Positions 28,553-37,529 of a DNA stretch of 64,000 nt are shown piece by piece. The translations under genes were made by a program, and so were the position numbers. The notes beneath the pieces were generated by a model. The model ran no database searches. It had not been told where the DNA came from and saw only the letters and a list, made by a program, of their open reading frames with translations. This stretch comes from Flammeovirga aprica JL-4 (GTDB lineage Bacteria > Bacteroidota > Bacteroidia > Cytophagales > Flammeovirgaceae), in assembly GCF_012844305.1 (NCBI RefSeq), contig NZ_JABANE010000019.1, positions 35,430 through 99,429 of the forward strand. The letters run 5' to 3'. Every line of letters starts with the position of its first letter. The stretch's first letter is position 1.

Positions 28553-31500
28553 TTATTCGACAATAAACTTCTTCGTTTTTGACTCTAATGCATTGCTAAC
28601 TTTTATAAAATATAAGCCTTTCTGAAGGTCTTGAATTGATATGGATACCTTTTCGTTATCTATTTCCTGATCCAATACTTTCTTTCCATTAATATTGTAA
28701 ATAGATAATGCTCCATTTCCTATAAATGAACTTGCATTGATGTTAAGCACTGATCTTGCTGGATTTGGATACACATCAAATACAGAATTCATCAACTCAC
28801 TTTTCAAGGTTTCACCTCTTTGATTTGATATACTCTGAGCAATCGTGTTTATACTGGCACTATTAGAAATATTGACTGTGTAATCTTCTACTTCTCCATA
28901 GGTAAATGACTCACATGGAGTAGAGGCACTACCATATTTCATGGCTACTCTCATTCTCGTTAAACCTGATAGTGCTGTTTCAGGAATTGTTTGCGTAGAA
29001 GATAATAAGTTGGCACTACCTGATGAACCTTGTACAAATAATTCTCCTGCATCTTCAAAATCTCCATCCTGATTGTAATCTATCCACACAGACCAGTAAA
29101 CTGTGTATGTTGATCCACTGTAGCCGGCACTGAAAGAGATTGTCTCTTGGGCACCTTTTACAAGTGTTCCTGCACTCAATGAGGTATAATCTGCATATCC
29201 TCCATCTGCATTGCTGCTATTAGAAAGTGATCCAAATCTCACGTCATCAATCCAGAAATAAGAATCGTTATTGCCATTTGAAGCACAGTAGTTTGATGGT
29301 GTTCCTCCTCCATTTGTTGTAGTGAAAGACAACGCAGGTGAGTAAGATGAACTTCCAGAAGTACAATTTGAAGCCACCTGCACTTCATAAGTTGTAGAAG
29401 CAGATAAGCTGCTAAATGATGCTGTATTAGAAGTAGCTGTATATGTTGTCCAAGTTCCTCCTTGCTCTCTTAATCGAACACTGAAATCATTAGCAGCACT
29501 TACATTATTCCAAGATAGGTCCATAGTACTTGAAGTCACTGTTCCGACCGTTAAACCTGATGGAACAGCACAAACAGATGTTGAACCTGTAGTAATTTCT
29601 ACAGCATAATCTTCCACTTCTCCGTATTCAAATGTTTCACAAGCTGTTTGAGCTCCATTGTATTTCATAGAAACTCTCATTCTTGTAGTGGTTGCATCTG
29701 TACCCGACGGAATCGTTAATGTTCCCGTTTTGGTAGCATTTGAAAGAGAACCGCCATCGAAAACCAATTCATTGGCATCATCAAAATCTCCATCTGCGTT
29801 TAAATCTATCCATATTTTCCAGTACTCATCATAAGCTTGATTTGAAAAACCTGGAGAAAGAGAAACATTGTAAGTATTTCCCGCTTCAAGTGTAACAGAT
29901 TGTGATGCTGAAAAATCATTATAGCCACCATTTGTGCCAGTAGTATTGAGTAAATCACCAACAGTTACATTGGCAATCCATTCATAAGATGCATTACTGC
30001 CTTTTGAAGCACAATATGCTGATGCTTCTCCATATTTAGCACCTACTCCAACAGCATGCCACGCATTGGTAGTTTGAATTTCTTCATTAGATCCTGCTCC
30101 GTAAAGGTCAATTGCAGACTGAATAGAAAATGTGCGGGCATCTGCAAAAGTTGAATTAGAAGAAAGGTAAACTGCCTCTGTTCTATAAGCAATTCTCCCT
30201 GCTTTGTCAATACCGATACCTGCCACTGAGTACGCTGTACCAAGATCATTTGTTGCTGTTTTACCTTCTGTCAATAGATAGAACCAGTAGTTTAAAACAC
30301 CACTATTGATGTGCACGCCACAATAATCATTATTTCGTGTTGGAGTACCGCAGTTGGGATTGTACCAGTTTGTACCTCCGTAAGTATCAGGCTGATTTTC
30401 GGCTTTTGGATCACGCATTGAACGTAAAGCCTGACTTGTCGATCTTCTTTCAATATCTTCACCCACTAACCAAATATCTTTTTCAGGTGCAGCATAAGCT
30501 TCTACACAAGCCGCCCAGATATCAGAAAAACCTTCATTCAGTGCACCTGACTCTCTTTGATAAACAAGGTTTGCTGTTCTTTCACATACAGCATGTCCAA
30601 TTTCATGCGCCGCTACATCCAAAGAAGTCAATGCATCAAAATAGGTATCACTACCGTCTCCATAAGTCATCACTGACCCATTCCAGAAAGCATTATCATA
30701 GGCGTTATCATAATGCACATAACTTTTTATTGCTGCTCCATTACCATCCCAGCTATTTCTACTGTGAGCCGACATAAAGTAATCATAAGTCATCTGTGCA
30801 CCCCAATGTGCATCTAATGCTGCATTATCTTTCTGTGCATTATTCCATTCTGCCGCTGTCCAGTTGTTATCATTGTCCACAAAATCCTGCGCCTGACTGT
30901 AGTTCGTACCGGTATTCATATCGTAGGTCTCTATACCATTTCCTCTTGTATAGTCCCTCAAACGATATGATCCATTATAAGCATCCGTTTTACTTGCTTT
31001 AGTTCCAGAATAACGAGTGGCAAGTGATCCTTCTGCTGTAGCATGTTTGATAATAGGATTCATGTGCACAATGTCACCGGTAGTAGCATCTACATATACA
31101 TAATCCCTGCTTAGCGGTTGTTCTGCATAAATATCAAATTTGTAAGCTAAGACCGGCTGTAAACGAAATGTTTTTTCTTTTGCTTCGTAATTGGGTACAA
31201 TCACAAGTTCAGCTTTAGGATAGAAAGTATCATGCTCGCCTTCTGTCATTTTGAGTGCAATTTCCTTTTCATCAGCTCTTTGCCACATGTACGATGTTGC
31301 ACCCACAGCTTTCAATGCAACACCAAGTGCTTCCTCTTCTGACAAAGAAGGCTTGACAGACTGCAACTTGATGGGCTTTACGTGATGAATAATTGACAAA
31401 GGATTTTCGCCTTTAAAATTAAGAGTATACCCACCATACTCTACCTTTACGCCGTTAAAAAACTCTTGAAATCTTCGATGACTAATGCCTAGTTCATCCA

Positions 31501-31696
31501 CTTTGGTTTCAATTTGTTTAAAGCTACTTGGGGCCTCCAAGTTTAATTTTTTTCTTAGTACACTTTCAGCTTGCTGCAGAGTAATTTTTTGTTTTCGGTC
31601 ATTGCTAGTTTGATCGAGACGTATTAACTCTTGTGCATTTAAGTTAGTGATGCTGAATATCCCCATCAGGACGACAGCGAGTAAAACTTTTCTCAT
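28553..31696 (-). CDS. Secreted M4 (thermolysin-family) metalloprotease with GEVED, fibronectin III and T9SS sorting domains
   Basis: Zinc endopeptidase of 1047 residues, exported by Sec and then the type IX system. Order: signal peptide (about 1-21), FTP/PepSY propeptide (about 40-215), M4 catalytic domain with HEIGH at 364-368 and the third zinc ligand Glu388 in NEGFSD. Then a GEVED domain (about 560-705), a fibronectin III domain (about 710-795), a second GEVED domain (about 800-945) and a C-terminal T9SS type A sorting domain (about 970-1047, FDVYPNPARSVLNI ... KGLYFIKV). The two GEVED domains each end in FxYGEVEDY. It probably degrades extracellular protein and stands alone. Confidence 0.95.
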   Translation of the reverse strand: MRKVLLAVVLMGIFSITNLNAQELIRLDQTSNDRKQKITLQQAESVLRKKLNLEAPSSFKQIETKVDELGISHRRFQEFFNGVKVEYGGYTLNFKGENPLSIIHHVKPIKLQSVKPSLSEEEALGVALKAVGATSYMWQRADEKEIALKMTEGEHDTFYPKAELVIVPNYEAKEKTFRLQPVLAYKFDIYAEQPLSRDYVYVDATTGDIVHMNPIIKHATAEGSLATRYSGTKASKTDAYNGSYRLRDYTRGNGIETYDMNTGTNYSQAQDFVDNDNNWTAAEWNNAQKDNAALDAHWGAQMTYDYFMSAHSRNSWDGNGAAIKSYVHYDNAYDNAFWNGSVMTYGDGSDTYFDALTSLDVAAHEIGHAVCERTANLVYQRESGALNEGFSDIWAACVEAYAAPEKDIWLVGEDIERRSTSQALRSMRDPKAENQPDTYGGTNWYNPNCGTPTRNNDYCGVHINSGVLNYWFYLLTEGKTATNDLGTAYSVAGIGIDKAGRIAYRTEAVYLSSNSTFADARTFSIQSAIDLYGAGSNEEIQTTNAWHAVGVGAKYGEASAYCASKGSNASYEWIANVTVGDLLNTTGTNGGYNDFSASQSVTLEAGNTYNVSLSPGFSNQAYDEYWKIWIDLNADGDFDDANELVFDGGSLSNATKTGTLTIPSGTDATTTRMRVSMKYNGAQTACETFEYGEVEDYAVEITTGSTSVCAVPSGLTVGTVTSSTMDLSWNNVSAANDFSVRLREQGGTWTTYTATSNTASFSSLSASTTYEVQVASNCTSGSSSYSPALSFTTTNGGGTPSNYCASNGNNDSYFWIDDVRFGSLSNSSNADGGYADYTSLSAGTLVKGAQETISFSAGYSGSTYTVYWSVWIDYNQDGDFEDAGELFVQGSSGSANLLSSTQTIPETALSGLTRMRVAMKYGSASTPCESFTYGEVEDYTVNISNSASINTIAQSISNQRGETLKSELMNSVFDVYPNPARSVLNINASSFIGNGALSIYNINGKKVLDQEIDNEKVSISIQDLQKGLYFIKVSNALESKTKKFIVE

Positions 31697-32171
31697 TATC
31701 TTAGTTAAAGTTATTGAATTGAATTGGATTTAATTAATGCCCGTTAGCAAAGGCTATTATTAAACAGTTAGTAAATTAGAATATGATAATACTTCAATAG
31801 CTGTGCACAAATATATCGAAGTAGTTTTTTAAATCACAAATCACAACGTCCGTTAAAATCATTACATTTTTATAGAATCTACTTAAAATACAATTCAGAT
31901 ATTTGGTGAAAATTCATTCACTAAAAATTTTATCTGTTTCAACAAAAATGATGATTAAAGAACAGAATCCATTATTTATTACAATTCACACGCTTGAAAC
32001 CTAACAACGTACACTCTTTAATTTATCATAAGTAAACTATAGAATATACAATCTATTTTTTTTTGATATTTTTTTACTGAATGACTTCAATCTGATCACT
32101 TCTCACATTAATTCTAAATTTATAAGCAGTCAGCAATACATTCATAGAGGTGATTATAACAATTGTTATAG

Positions 32172-32205
32172 GTACTAGGACAGAAGAAAAGAGAGATTAT
32201 TAATG
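32172..32205. repeat. Solo MITE terminal repeat
   Basis: GGTACTAGGACAGAAG preceded by TA matches the inverted right end of the 159-bp element over about 30 bp. No partner end is visible within the next 1 kb, so it is a remnant or a solo end. Confidence 0.5.
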
Positions 32206-32214
32206 CATAAAAAA

Positions 32215-32247
32215 ATGGTATTCTACCTATTAAAGTAAGAATACCAT
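32215..32247 (-). terminator. Terminator of the frameshifted lipoprotein gene
   Basis: ATGGTATTCT (32215-32224) pairs with AGAATACCAT (32238-32247); the upstream A-run gives a T-run on the minus strand. Confidence 0.7.
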
Positions 32248-32277
32248 CCTTTGTGAAATCAAGAAAGTCTTGTTCTT

Positions 32278-33001
32278 TTATAACTCATCTTGATATATTG
32301 ATAAAGAAAATTCAGGCATATCACCATAGTGGACAAGTACTTCTTGTGTCTCAATAATTTTTGTTTTTGCATTATTCATAATAATAATCATAAATAAACT
32401 ACTAGATTCTCCTGTACGTATACCAAACTCATTATCATAGGTTGGCAAATCATTAAAAGTGACCTGACCGCTTGAATTTGTTATAGCATTCATTTGTAAA
32501 TTCTGGATAATTTCAGTTCTATTCACCCAATAAAAATCCCAGTACTTTTCAGCACGGACAATACCTACATTTACTCCTGCAATTGGGGTGTAAACGTAAT
32601 CTGAAATAGAATAATCATAAACGCCCCTATTAGTAACCTTTACTCGAAGGTCATTTTTGTTTTGCATTGGGTTAAGTGTTACAGTTTTACTTTGATCTGC
32701 AATCACTTGCACAATACTACTATCTGAGTATTCCATACCATTACTTTCTGCTGATACAATTACAGAGTAGCTTCCTTCTAATAAGGGTTCGGATTCGTAA
32801 TTTCCATTTTGATCTAAATTATCAGAGATAATCAAACCATCGCTATGATAAATCTTCACTTTTCCACTTTCTGTTGCTTCAGTTGAAATCGAAAGAGATC
32901 CCGCTCGGTTGATTACAATTTCCATTTGACTTGGTTCACAACCAGTCAAAGACAATAGTATTACGCTTAAACAGATTAAGAGTTTGTTTAGTTTTATTCA
33001 T
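32278..33001 (-). CDS. Lipoprotein of unknown function with a frameshift in the signal peptide
   Basis: The long frame (to about 32955) starts abruptly inside a lipobox (SLTGCEPSQ). The ATG at 33001-32999 opens a frame that runs out after 21 codons. Removing one base from the T4 run at 32992-32995 joins the ATG to the long frame and yields a perfect lipoprotein signal, MNKLNKLLICLSVILLSLTG then Cys21. The mature part, about 220 residues, has two Ig- or Cna-B-like beta-sandwich segments (GSLSISTEATESGKVKIY, NDLRVKVTNRGVYDY, ITNSSGQVTFNDLPTYDNEFG). Function unknown. The shift could be a real mutation, phase variation or a base-call error. Confidence 0.65.
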
Positions 33002-33109
33002 TTAAAATCAAGTGAGTCTTAAGTAAAAAAAATAGTCATTGCTTTTCTTATAAGTCACTTTTACAATAGTTGAATGCAAAGATATAAATTAAAGGGTTAG
33101 GCATAAAAA

Positions 33110-33138
33110 AATGCCATGAAATAAGATCCCATGGCATT
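33110..33138 (-). terminator. Terminator of the cco operon
   Basis: AATGCCATG (33110-33118) pairs with CATGGCATT (33130-33138), 26 bp past the last gene; the A-run before it reads as a T-run on the minus strand. Confidence 0.75.
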
Positions 33139-33163
33139 CAAAATATGTAAATTTTCGATTAAT

Positions 33164-33373
33164 TCATGACTTTTGAATTTGCTCTTTTCTGTACTTAATT
33201 TGCAAATCCAACATACACGCCGCACACAAACACTCCTCGTATTCTTCCCTCATCTTTTGTGTTTCTTCATAGGTCAGCTTCACCTCATAACACTGGCACT
33301 GCGTAATGTTCCCTACTTTACACTCAAATGATTTTCCACATCGCTGACATGTTTTAATTTCGTGTTCCGGCAT
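33164..33373 (-). CDS. Cysteine-rich CWC-family small protein
   Basis: About 69 residues from MPEHEIKTC (start at 33373; an upstream in-frame ATG at 33397 overlaps the previous stop). Cysteines follow the CWC pattern: CQRCGKSFECKVG, CQCYEV, then CLCAACML, suggesting one metal site made of four or more Cys. It is the last gene of the cbb3 oxidase operon, next to the TauE/SafE-like protein, so a role in metal handling or oxidase assembly is plausible, but the family has no established function. Confidence 0.75.
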   Translation of the reverse strand: MPEHEIKTCQRCGKSFECKVGNITQCQCYEVKLTYEETQKMREEYEECLCAACMLDLQIKYRKEQIQKS

Positions 33374-33387
33374 TTTTTTCTCTTTTT

Positions 33388-34098
33388 TTAATGACATTTC
33401 ATTTCCACTTGACCGGCAGGCTTTTCGTCAATTCCTTCTGAGGATTGATGGATATTATAAGCTCTCCATAATAGTAAAGCTCCCATTGCTAAGAACAGCA
33501 CAGGGTAAATTTTCCTTACGTTATTACGTACTTTGGTTTCAATAAACTGCCCCGCTACGGCTACTGCAAACATCATAGGGATCGTACCCAAACCAAATGC
33601 AAACATATAGCCCATACCCTCTGAAACACTTCCTGTTGAAAGAGCTGTAAACATAGCCATATAAACCAATCCGCAAGGTAAGAAGCCATTTAACACACCT
33701 ATGCTAAAGAAGGTATGCCACTTTGCCTGACGCATAAACTTACCCAACTGCTTTCTTACAAATTGAAACCACTCACCTAGAAACGGTATTAACTTTAATA
33801 ATTTGTCTGGGTTTACAGAAAAAATACCAAAGGCAATCATCATGGCGGCTAAAAACAAAGTCAAGTAGACTTGATAGCCGATCAACCATGATAAACCTTG
33901 ACCTATTAGCCCTGCAAACGCCCCCAACAAACTATAGGTAAACGCTCTGCCTAAATTATACAATAAACGATCGAGAACTAATCTTGCTCCCGATGCTTTT
34001 CCTCCTTGAATCGCTAACGCAATAGGACCACACATTCCCAAACAATGGAAACTTCCGGCAAATCCTAATCCTAATGCTGTAAGATATAACTCTGTCAT
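33388..34098 (-). CDS. TauE/SafE-like membrane protein of the cbb3 assembly cluster
   Basis: A 236-residue inner-membrane protein with six predicted helices. The N-terminal motif SFHCLGMCGPIALA (Cys spaced by four residues) is conserved in this branch, which is repeatedly found next to cbb3 oxidase genes and thought to help copper or heme insertion. It belongs to the sulfite exporter TauE/SafE superfamily in databases, though sulfite export is not implied here. The start lies 2 bp after the ccoH stop, and its end overlaps the alternative start of the CWC gene, indicating translational coupling. Confidence 0.8.
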   Translation of the reverse strand: MTELYLTALGLGFAGSFHCLGMCGPIALAIQGGKASGARLVLDRLLYNLGRAFTYSLLGAFAGLIGQGLSWLIGYQVYLTLFLAAMMIAFGIFSVNPDKLLKLIPFLGEWFQFVRKQLGKFMRQAKWHTFFSIGVLNGFLPCGLVYMAMFTALSTGSVSEGMGYMFAFGLGTIPMMFAVAVAGQFIETKVRNNVRKIYPVLFLAMGALLLWRAYNIHQSSEGIDEKPAGQVEMKCH

Positions 34099-34100
34099 GA

Positions 34101-34541
34101 TTAGATCACCAATGCCTTCTCAAATAAATAATCAACCCCGCTGTCTGAAAAATTGACTTGCAAAATCCATCTCCCCTTCACTATTCTTGATGCGTCGATA
34201 TGCTGTATGTTTTCAGCATTCAAATCTAATTTCACATTGAAATCCAAACGTGAATCTGACGGTCTGAAAAAACGGATATTTCCTTCTGCATTTTTGATTT
34301 CTGCAGGAAGAATAATTTCTACTGCTCCTTTCTCTCTATTTAAAGTCAATACAGGAGCAGCTGATAACTTCTCTGTATTTTCTTTTTTCTTCATCGTTTC
34401 CTCATAGCGTTGTTCTTCCGCATAGTAATCTTTAGAAACCATATTTACAGGTACAGTAAACATCTTGATCACTAATCCAATCATAGTCACTCCGAATACA
34501 CAGAAGACTATTACTACTCCCCAACCCCAGTTTAATTTCAT
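34101..34541 (-). CDS. ccoH: CcoH/FixH-family cbb3 oxidase assembly protein
   Basis: A 146-residue protein with one N-terminal membrane helix (about 5-27) and a periplasmic domain (FFRPSDSRLDFNVKLDL, GRWILQVNFSDSG), matching FixH/CcoH, which stabilises CcoN during cbb3 assembly. It lies 25 bp downstream of ccoG and 2 bp before the TauE/SafE-like gene, all on the minus strand. Length and helix position fit the family. Confidence 0.85.
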   Translation of the reverse strand: MKLNWGWGVVIVFCVFGVTMIGLVIKMFTVPVNMVSKDYYAEEQRYEETMKKKENTEKLSAAPVLTLNREKGAVEIILPAEIKNAEGNIRFFRPSDSRLDFNVKLDLNAENIQHIDASRIVKGRWILQVNFSDSGVDYLFEKALVI

Positions 34542-34566
34542 GTTTGTTCTCTCTAAAGTTTGTTAT

Positions 34567-36186
34567 TTATTTCTTTATAGGTCCAAGGAAATTAGTGGTC
34601 ACTTCATCCAATTCCTCTTCCCCATTCATGATCTTGATGGTGATTTTATTTTTCATTCCATCAAGTTTATCAGGGGCAATATCAATAAAGAACGCACCAT
34701 CTAAATGCGCACCTTCTTTTAACTGCATATCGCCTCCAGCAATCGTAATTTTTCCTTCTGGATCTACTAATACAACATCCAGATCGTCAAAACTAGTATT
34801 GCTTTTATTTACAAGCTGTATGGTGTATAAATTTCTTATGTCGCCATTATCCGCCTTCTGAAAAAGCATCCCCGGTGCTCTCAACACTGTCACTTCTACA
34901 TCTCCACGCTTCACTAAAGCCAAGGAAATGGCTCCTACTAATACTAGCAGTACTGCAGTATAAGCCTTAATTCTTGCTGTGAATTTAAACGGCTTTCCTT
35001 TTTCAATATCGTTGGCAGATGCAAAACGGATCAAACCTCTTGGCTTATCAATTTTATCCATGACCTCATCACAAGCATCAATACATGCAGTACAATTGAC
35101 GCATTCTAGCTGTGTACCGTTTCTGATATCAATACCCGTCGGGCAAACATGAACACACAGTTTACAGTCGATACAATCTCCTAAAGGTTGTTCTTCTGTC
35201 ACTGTAGGATTCACATCCTCCAAGGTCATTTTTCTTACTTTTTCTTTCTTTTCTGCAACAGGCTTCTTCACCTCTTCCACTTCAGGTTTCTTGATTTCCG
35301 GAAGCGGACTTGGTTTTACTTTAGGCTTTTTCGCTTTCCCAACAATCGGTTTTACAGCCGGTGAACTTCCTCCACAGCCACCACAACCTCCTGCAGTTGC
35401 TTTTTTACCTTTCTTTAATTTTCCTCTAGGTTCTCCTCTTACATGGTCATAAGAAATTACTATGGAATCTTTATCTAAAAATACACCCTGCAAACGGCCA
35501 TAAGGACAAACCTGCGTACATGCTTGCTCTCTGAACTTTGCAAAAACGTAATAGAAAACTCCTGCGAAAGCAATATGTGCTAAGAATACAGGCCAGTTTT
35601 CGGCAGGTTTGCTCGTCATCATATTAATCAAAGCATCACCTCCTACTATATAACCTAATACCATATTGGCAATGGCTAAAGAGAAGACCACGAAGATTGT
35701 GTGCTTTGTTCCTTTCTTGATTATTTTTTCTGTGGTCCAAGGTGCTTGGTCCAGTTTTCTTTTCTGATTAGCATCGCCTTCAATCCAATATTCTATTCTA
35801 CGGAATACCATTTCCATAAATACAGTCTGTGGGCAGGTCCAGCCACACCAAACTCTACCATAGACGACGGTAAAAAGTACAATGAATATGATCAGTGCGA
35901 TCATAATTAATACAAAAACAAAGAAGTCTTGGGGAACGAATAAACGTCCGAAGATGACAAATTGCCTTTCTAATATGTTCATCATAAAGAAAGGTTGTCC
36001 ATTAATTTTGATGAAAGGGCCAACAAAGAAGAAAGCAATTAGAATGTAGGCTACCCATTTTCTTGCATTGTAATATCTACCGCTTGGCTTCTTTGGGTAC
36101 AGCCAAACTCTTTTACCATCAGAATCAACCGTAGAAATACTATCGCGAAATGATTCAGGTGATTGGGAATGTAGATCTTTTCTCAT
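34567..36186 (-). CDS. ccoG: cbb3 oxidase accessory protein CcoG (FixG/RdxA type) with unusual insertion
   Basis: Membrane-bound iron-sulfur protein needed for cbb3 maturation, probably reducing Cu(II) for oxidase assembly. The 539 residues show the core motifs WCGWTCPQTVFMEM (about 113-126), CTQVCPYGRLQGV (about 223-235) and the two 4Fe-4S motifs CIDCKLCVHVCPTG (338-351) and CVNCTACIDACDE (362-374). A C-terminal Ig-like periplasmic domain follows the last helix (about 407-425). Residues about 261-335 are an extra Lys/Pro/Glu-rich segment with a CGGC motif, not part of usual CcoG proteins. A MITE-like palindromic element separates it from ccoP. Confidence 0.93.
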   Translation of the reverse strand: MRKDLHSQSPESFRDSISTVDSDGKRVWLYPKKPSGRYYNARKWVAYILIAFFFVGPFIKINGQPFFMMNILERQFVIFGRLFVPQDFFVFVLIMIALIIFIVLFTVVYGRVWCGWTCPQTVFMEMVFRRIEYWIEGDANQKRKLDQAPWTTEKIIKKGTKHTIFVVFSLAIANMVLGYIVGGDALINMMTSKPAENWPVFLAHIAFAGVFYYVFAKFREQACTQVCPYGRLQGVFLDKDSIVISYDHVRGEPRGKLKKGKKATAGGCGGCGGSSPAVKPIVGKAKKPKVKPSPLPEIKKPEVEEVKKPVAEKKEKVRKMTLEDVNPTVTEEQPLGDCIDCKLCVHVCPTGIDIRNGTQLECVNCTACIDACDEVMDKIDKPRGLIRFASANDIEKGKPFKFTARIKAYTAVLLVLVGAISLALVKRGDVEVTVLRAPGMLFQKADNGDIRNLYTIQLVNKSNTSFDDLDVVLVDPEGKITIAGGDMQLKEGAHLDGAFFIDIAPDKLDGMKNKITIKIMNGEEELDEVTTNFLGPIKK

Positions 36187-36257
36187 GACTAAAGGTCGTT
36201 TTGATAATTTGTTCAGTGGTGGATAATTCTGAACAGTCTTTTATTCCTCTGTGTTTA

Positions 36258-36456
36258 AGTCCTTGGAAAGAAAAAAAGTGAGAGAATATCGTGCACCATG
36301 ACTGAAGTCTTGGGCTTGTGATATTAACTCCGACAACACTAAAGTGTTGCCTCCTTTATCAACCTTCGAGACTTTAGTCTTGGTTAGGTTGCTGTATCAC
36401 TTACCCATAGTTTTAACTATGGTGTACGAAACACCCGATTATTTTTTCCTAGTACT
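36258..36456. mobile_element. MITE-like element filled with short palindromes (199 bp), inside the cco operon
   Basis: Left end AGTCCTTGGAAAG (from 36258) and right end CCTAGTACT (to 36456) are diverged versions of the window's shared terminal repeat. TA flanks both (36256-36257 and 36457-36458). The interior carries four hairpins with 2-base loops: GACTGAAGTC, CAACACTAAAGTGTTG, AGACTTTAGTCT and CCATAGTTTTAACTATGG. The two halves are roughly inverted copies (GTGCACCAT ... GTGATA against the complement of TATCAC ... ATGGTGTAC). It fills most of the 436-bp gap between ccoP and ccoG. Confidence 0.65.
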
Positions 36457-36575
36457 TATATCAAAAATACAATTTTGAAAACACATTGAACACATCCATA
36501 ACATCTATTTACAATTCAATAGACATTAAAAATATGATCTTATATATGATGATATGTTAATATATAGAAAGTATA

Positions 36576-36605
36576 AAAAGGGTAACCTCTTCAGGCTACC
36601 CTTTT
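36576..36605 (-). terminator. Hairpin after ccoP
   Basis: AAAAGGGTA (36576-36584) pairs with TACCCTTTT (36597-36605), 18 bp past the ccoP stop, so ccoG and the following genes may be only partly co-transcribed or have their own promoter. Confidence 0.65.
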
Positions 36606-36622
36606 ATATTTTCAAGCAATGA

Positions 36623-37495
36623 TTACATTGCTACTTTTTCTCCTTGAGGTGCTTTCGCATTTGGAGGATTTGTACCTTGTAAGCTTAAAATATAGCTTGA
36701 TACCTCTTGAATTTGTAATGGTGTCAACTTCGCTTCCCAAGCTAACATACCTTTGGCAGTTACACCATATTTGATTGTTTTGAAGATGCTTTTCACATCA
36801 CCTCCATGCAACCAGTACTCATCAGTAAGGTTTGGTCCAACACCACCTTCACCTGCACCACCGTGACAAACTTTACAGTTGGCATCGAAAGCTTTTTTAC
36901 CTGAAGCCAGTGCAGCTGCTTCTACTACAGCCTCTACATTTGTTTCATCAATGGAATTAGCCATTGTAGCTAGGTATTCTTTCTTTGCAATTGCAGCTTG
37001 TTCTACATCATAGTGATATTCGGCGATAGATACCGGTTCAGCATCTGTTTCACCCCACCAGTGATAAACACCAAGGTAACCGAATGCTAAAACGATACAA
37101 CCATAGAACAATGCTTTCCACCAAGGTGGAAGATCGTTATCCAATTCTTGAATACCATCATAGTTGTGATCCATGATGATATCTTTTTCCAAAGCGATTG
37201 GTTTAGCAGCATTAATTCTTGCTAAGAAACCTTTCCACCCTGTTTCACCTTCCATTTCGAAGGCTACATCTTCTGCTGTCTTAGGAGCTTTTTTCAAGCT
37301 TTCTTTCACAATGAAAAGAAGACCTAAAGCTACAATAATGATAGCGAAGAATAGTAAAACTAATACTGATCCTAAAGTATAAATAAGTAAATCAAAATTA
37401 TCTATACCATAAACCAGCTGCTCTGATGCCCAAGCTGCATTACCAGTAAGCGTAAGAGCTAAAAGCGATAATATTTTTTTATTTGCAGATTTCAT
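36623..37495 (-). CDS. ccoP: cbb3 cytochrome oxidase subunit III, monoheme type
   Basis: Membrane-anchored c-type cytochrome passing electrons to the oxidase. The 290 residues have a signal-like N-terminus, a helix at about 30-62, a second helix at about 128-148 and one cytochrome c domain with CKVCH (about 208-212) and axial Met in TAKGMLAW. Proteobacterial CcoP carries two hemes; this one has a single CxxCH, as is usual in Bacteroidota. The extra N-terminal helix may replace part of CcoQ function. It lies 35 bp after the small membrane protein gene. Confidence 0.92.
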   Translation of the reverse strand: MKSANKKILSLLALTLTGNAAWASEQLVYGIDNFDLLIYTLGSVLVLLFFAIIIVALGLLFIVKESLKKAPKTAEDVAFEMEGETGWKGFLARINAAKPIALEKDIIMDHNYDGIQELDNDLPPWWKALFYGCIVLAFGYLGVYHWWGETDAEPVSIAEYHYDVEQAAIAKKEYLATMANSIDETNVEAVVEAAALASGKKAFDANCKVCHGGAGEGGVGPNLTDEYWLHGGDVKSIFKTIKYGVTAKGMLAWEAKLTPLQIQEVSSYILSLQGTNPPNAKAPQGEKVAM

Positions 37496-37529
37496 GACCT
37501 GTTCAGTTTGAGAGTCAATAGCATGTTAC

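Larger units (their letters stand above)
31697..32277. other. Intergenic region upstream of the M4 protease
   Basis: About 580 bp of AT-rich sequence. It contains a solo terminal repeat at 32172 and a terminator at 32215-32247. I see no gene, tRNA or clear promoter box. Confidence 0.5.

Noticed and set aside
30337..30777. 146-codon plus-strand frame inside the M4 protease
   Set aside because: Opposite-strand shadow of a strongly supported gene; its His/Leu/Tyr-rich product is typical of an antisense frame.
36298..36432. Integron attC site
   Set aside because: Multiple palindromes are present, but there is no R'/R'' core or integrase, and TA-flanked MITE ends explain the unit better.
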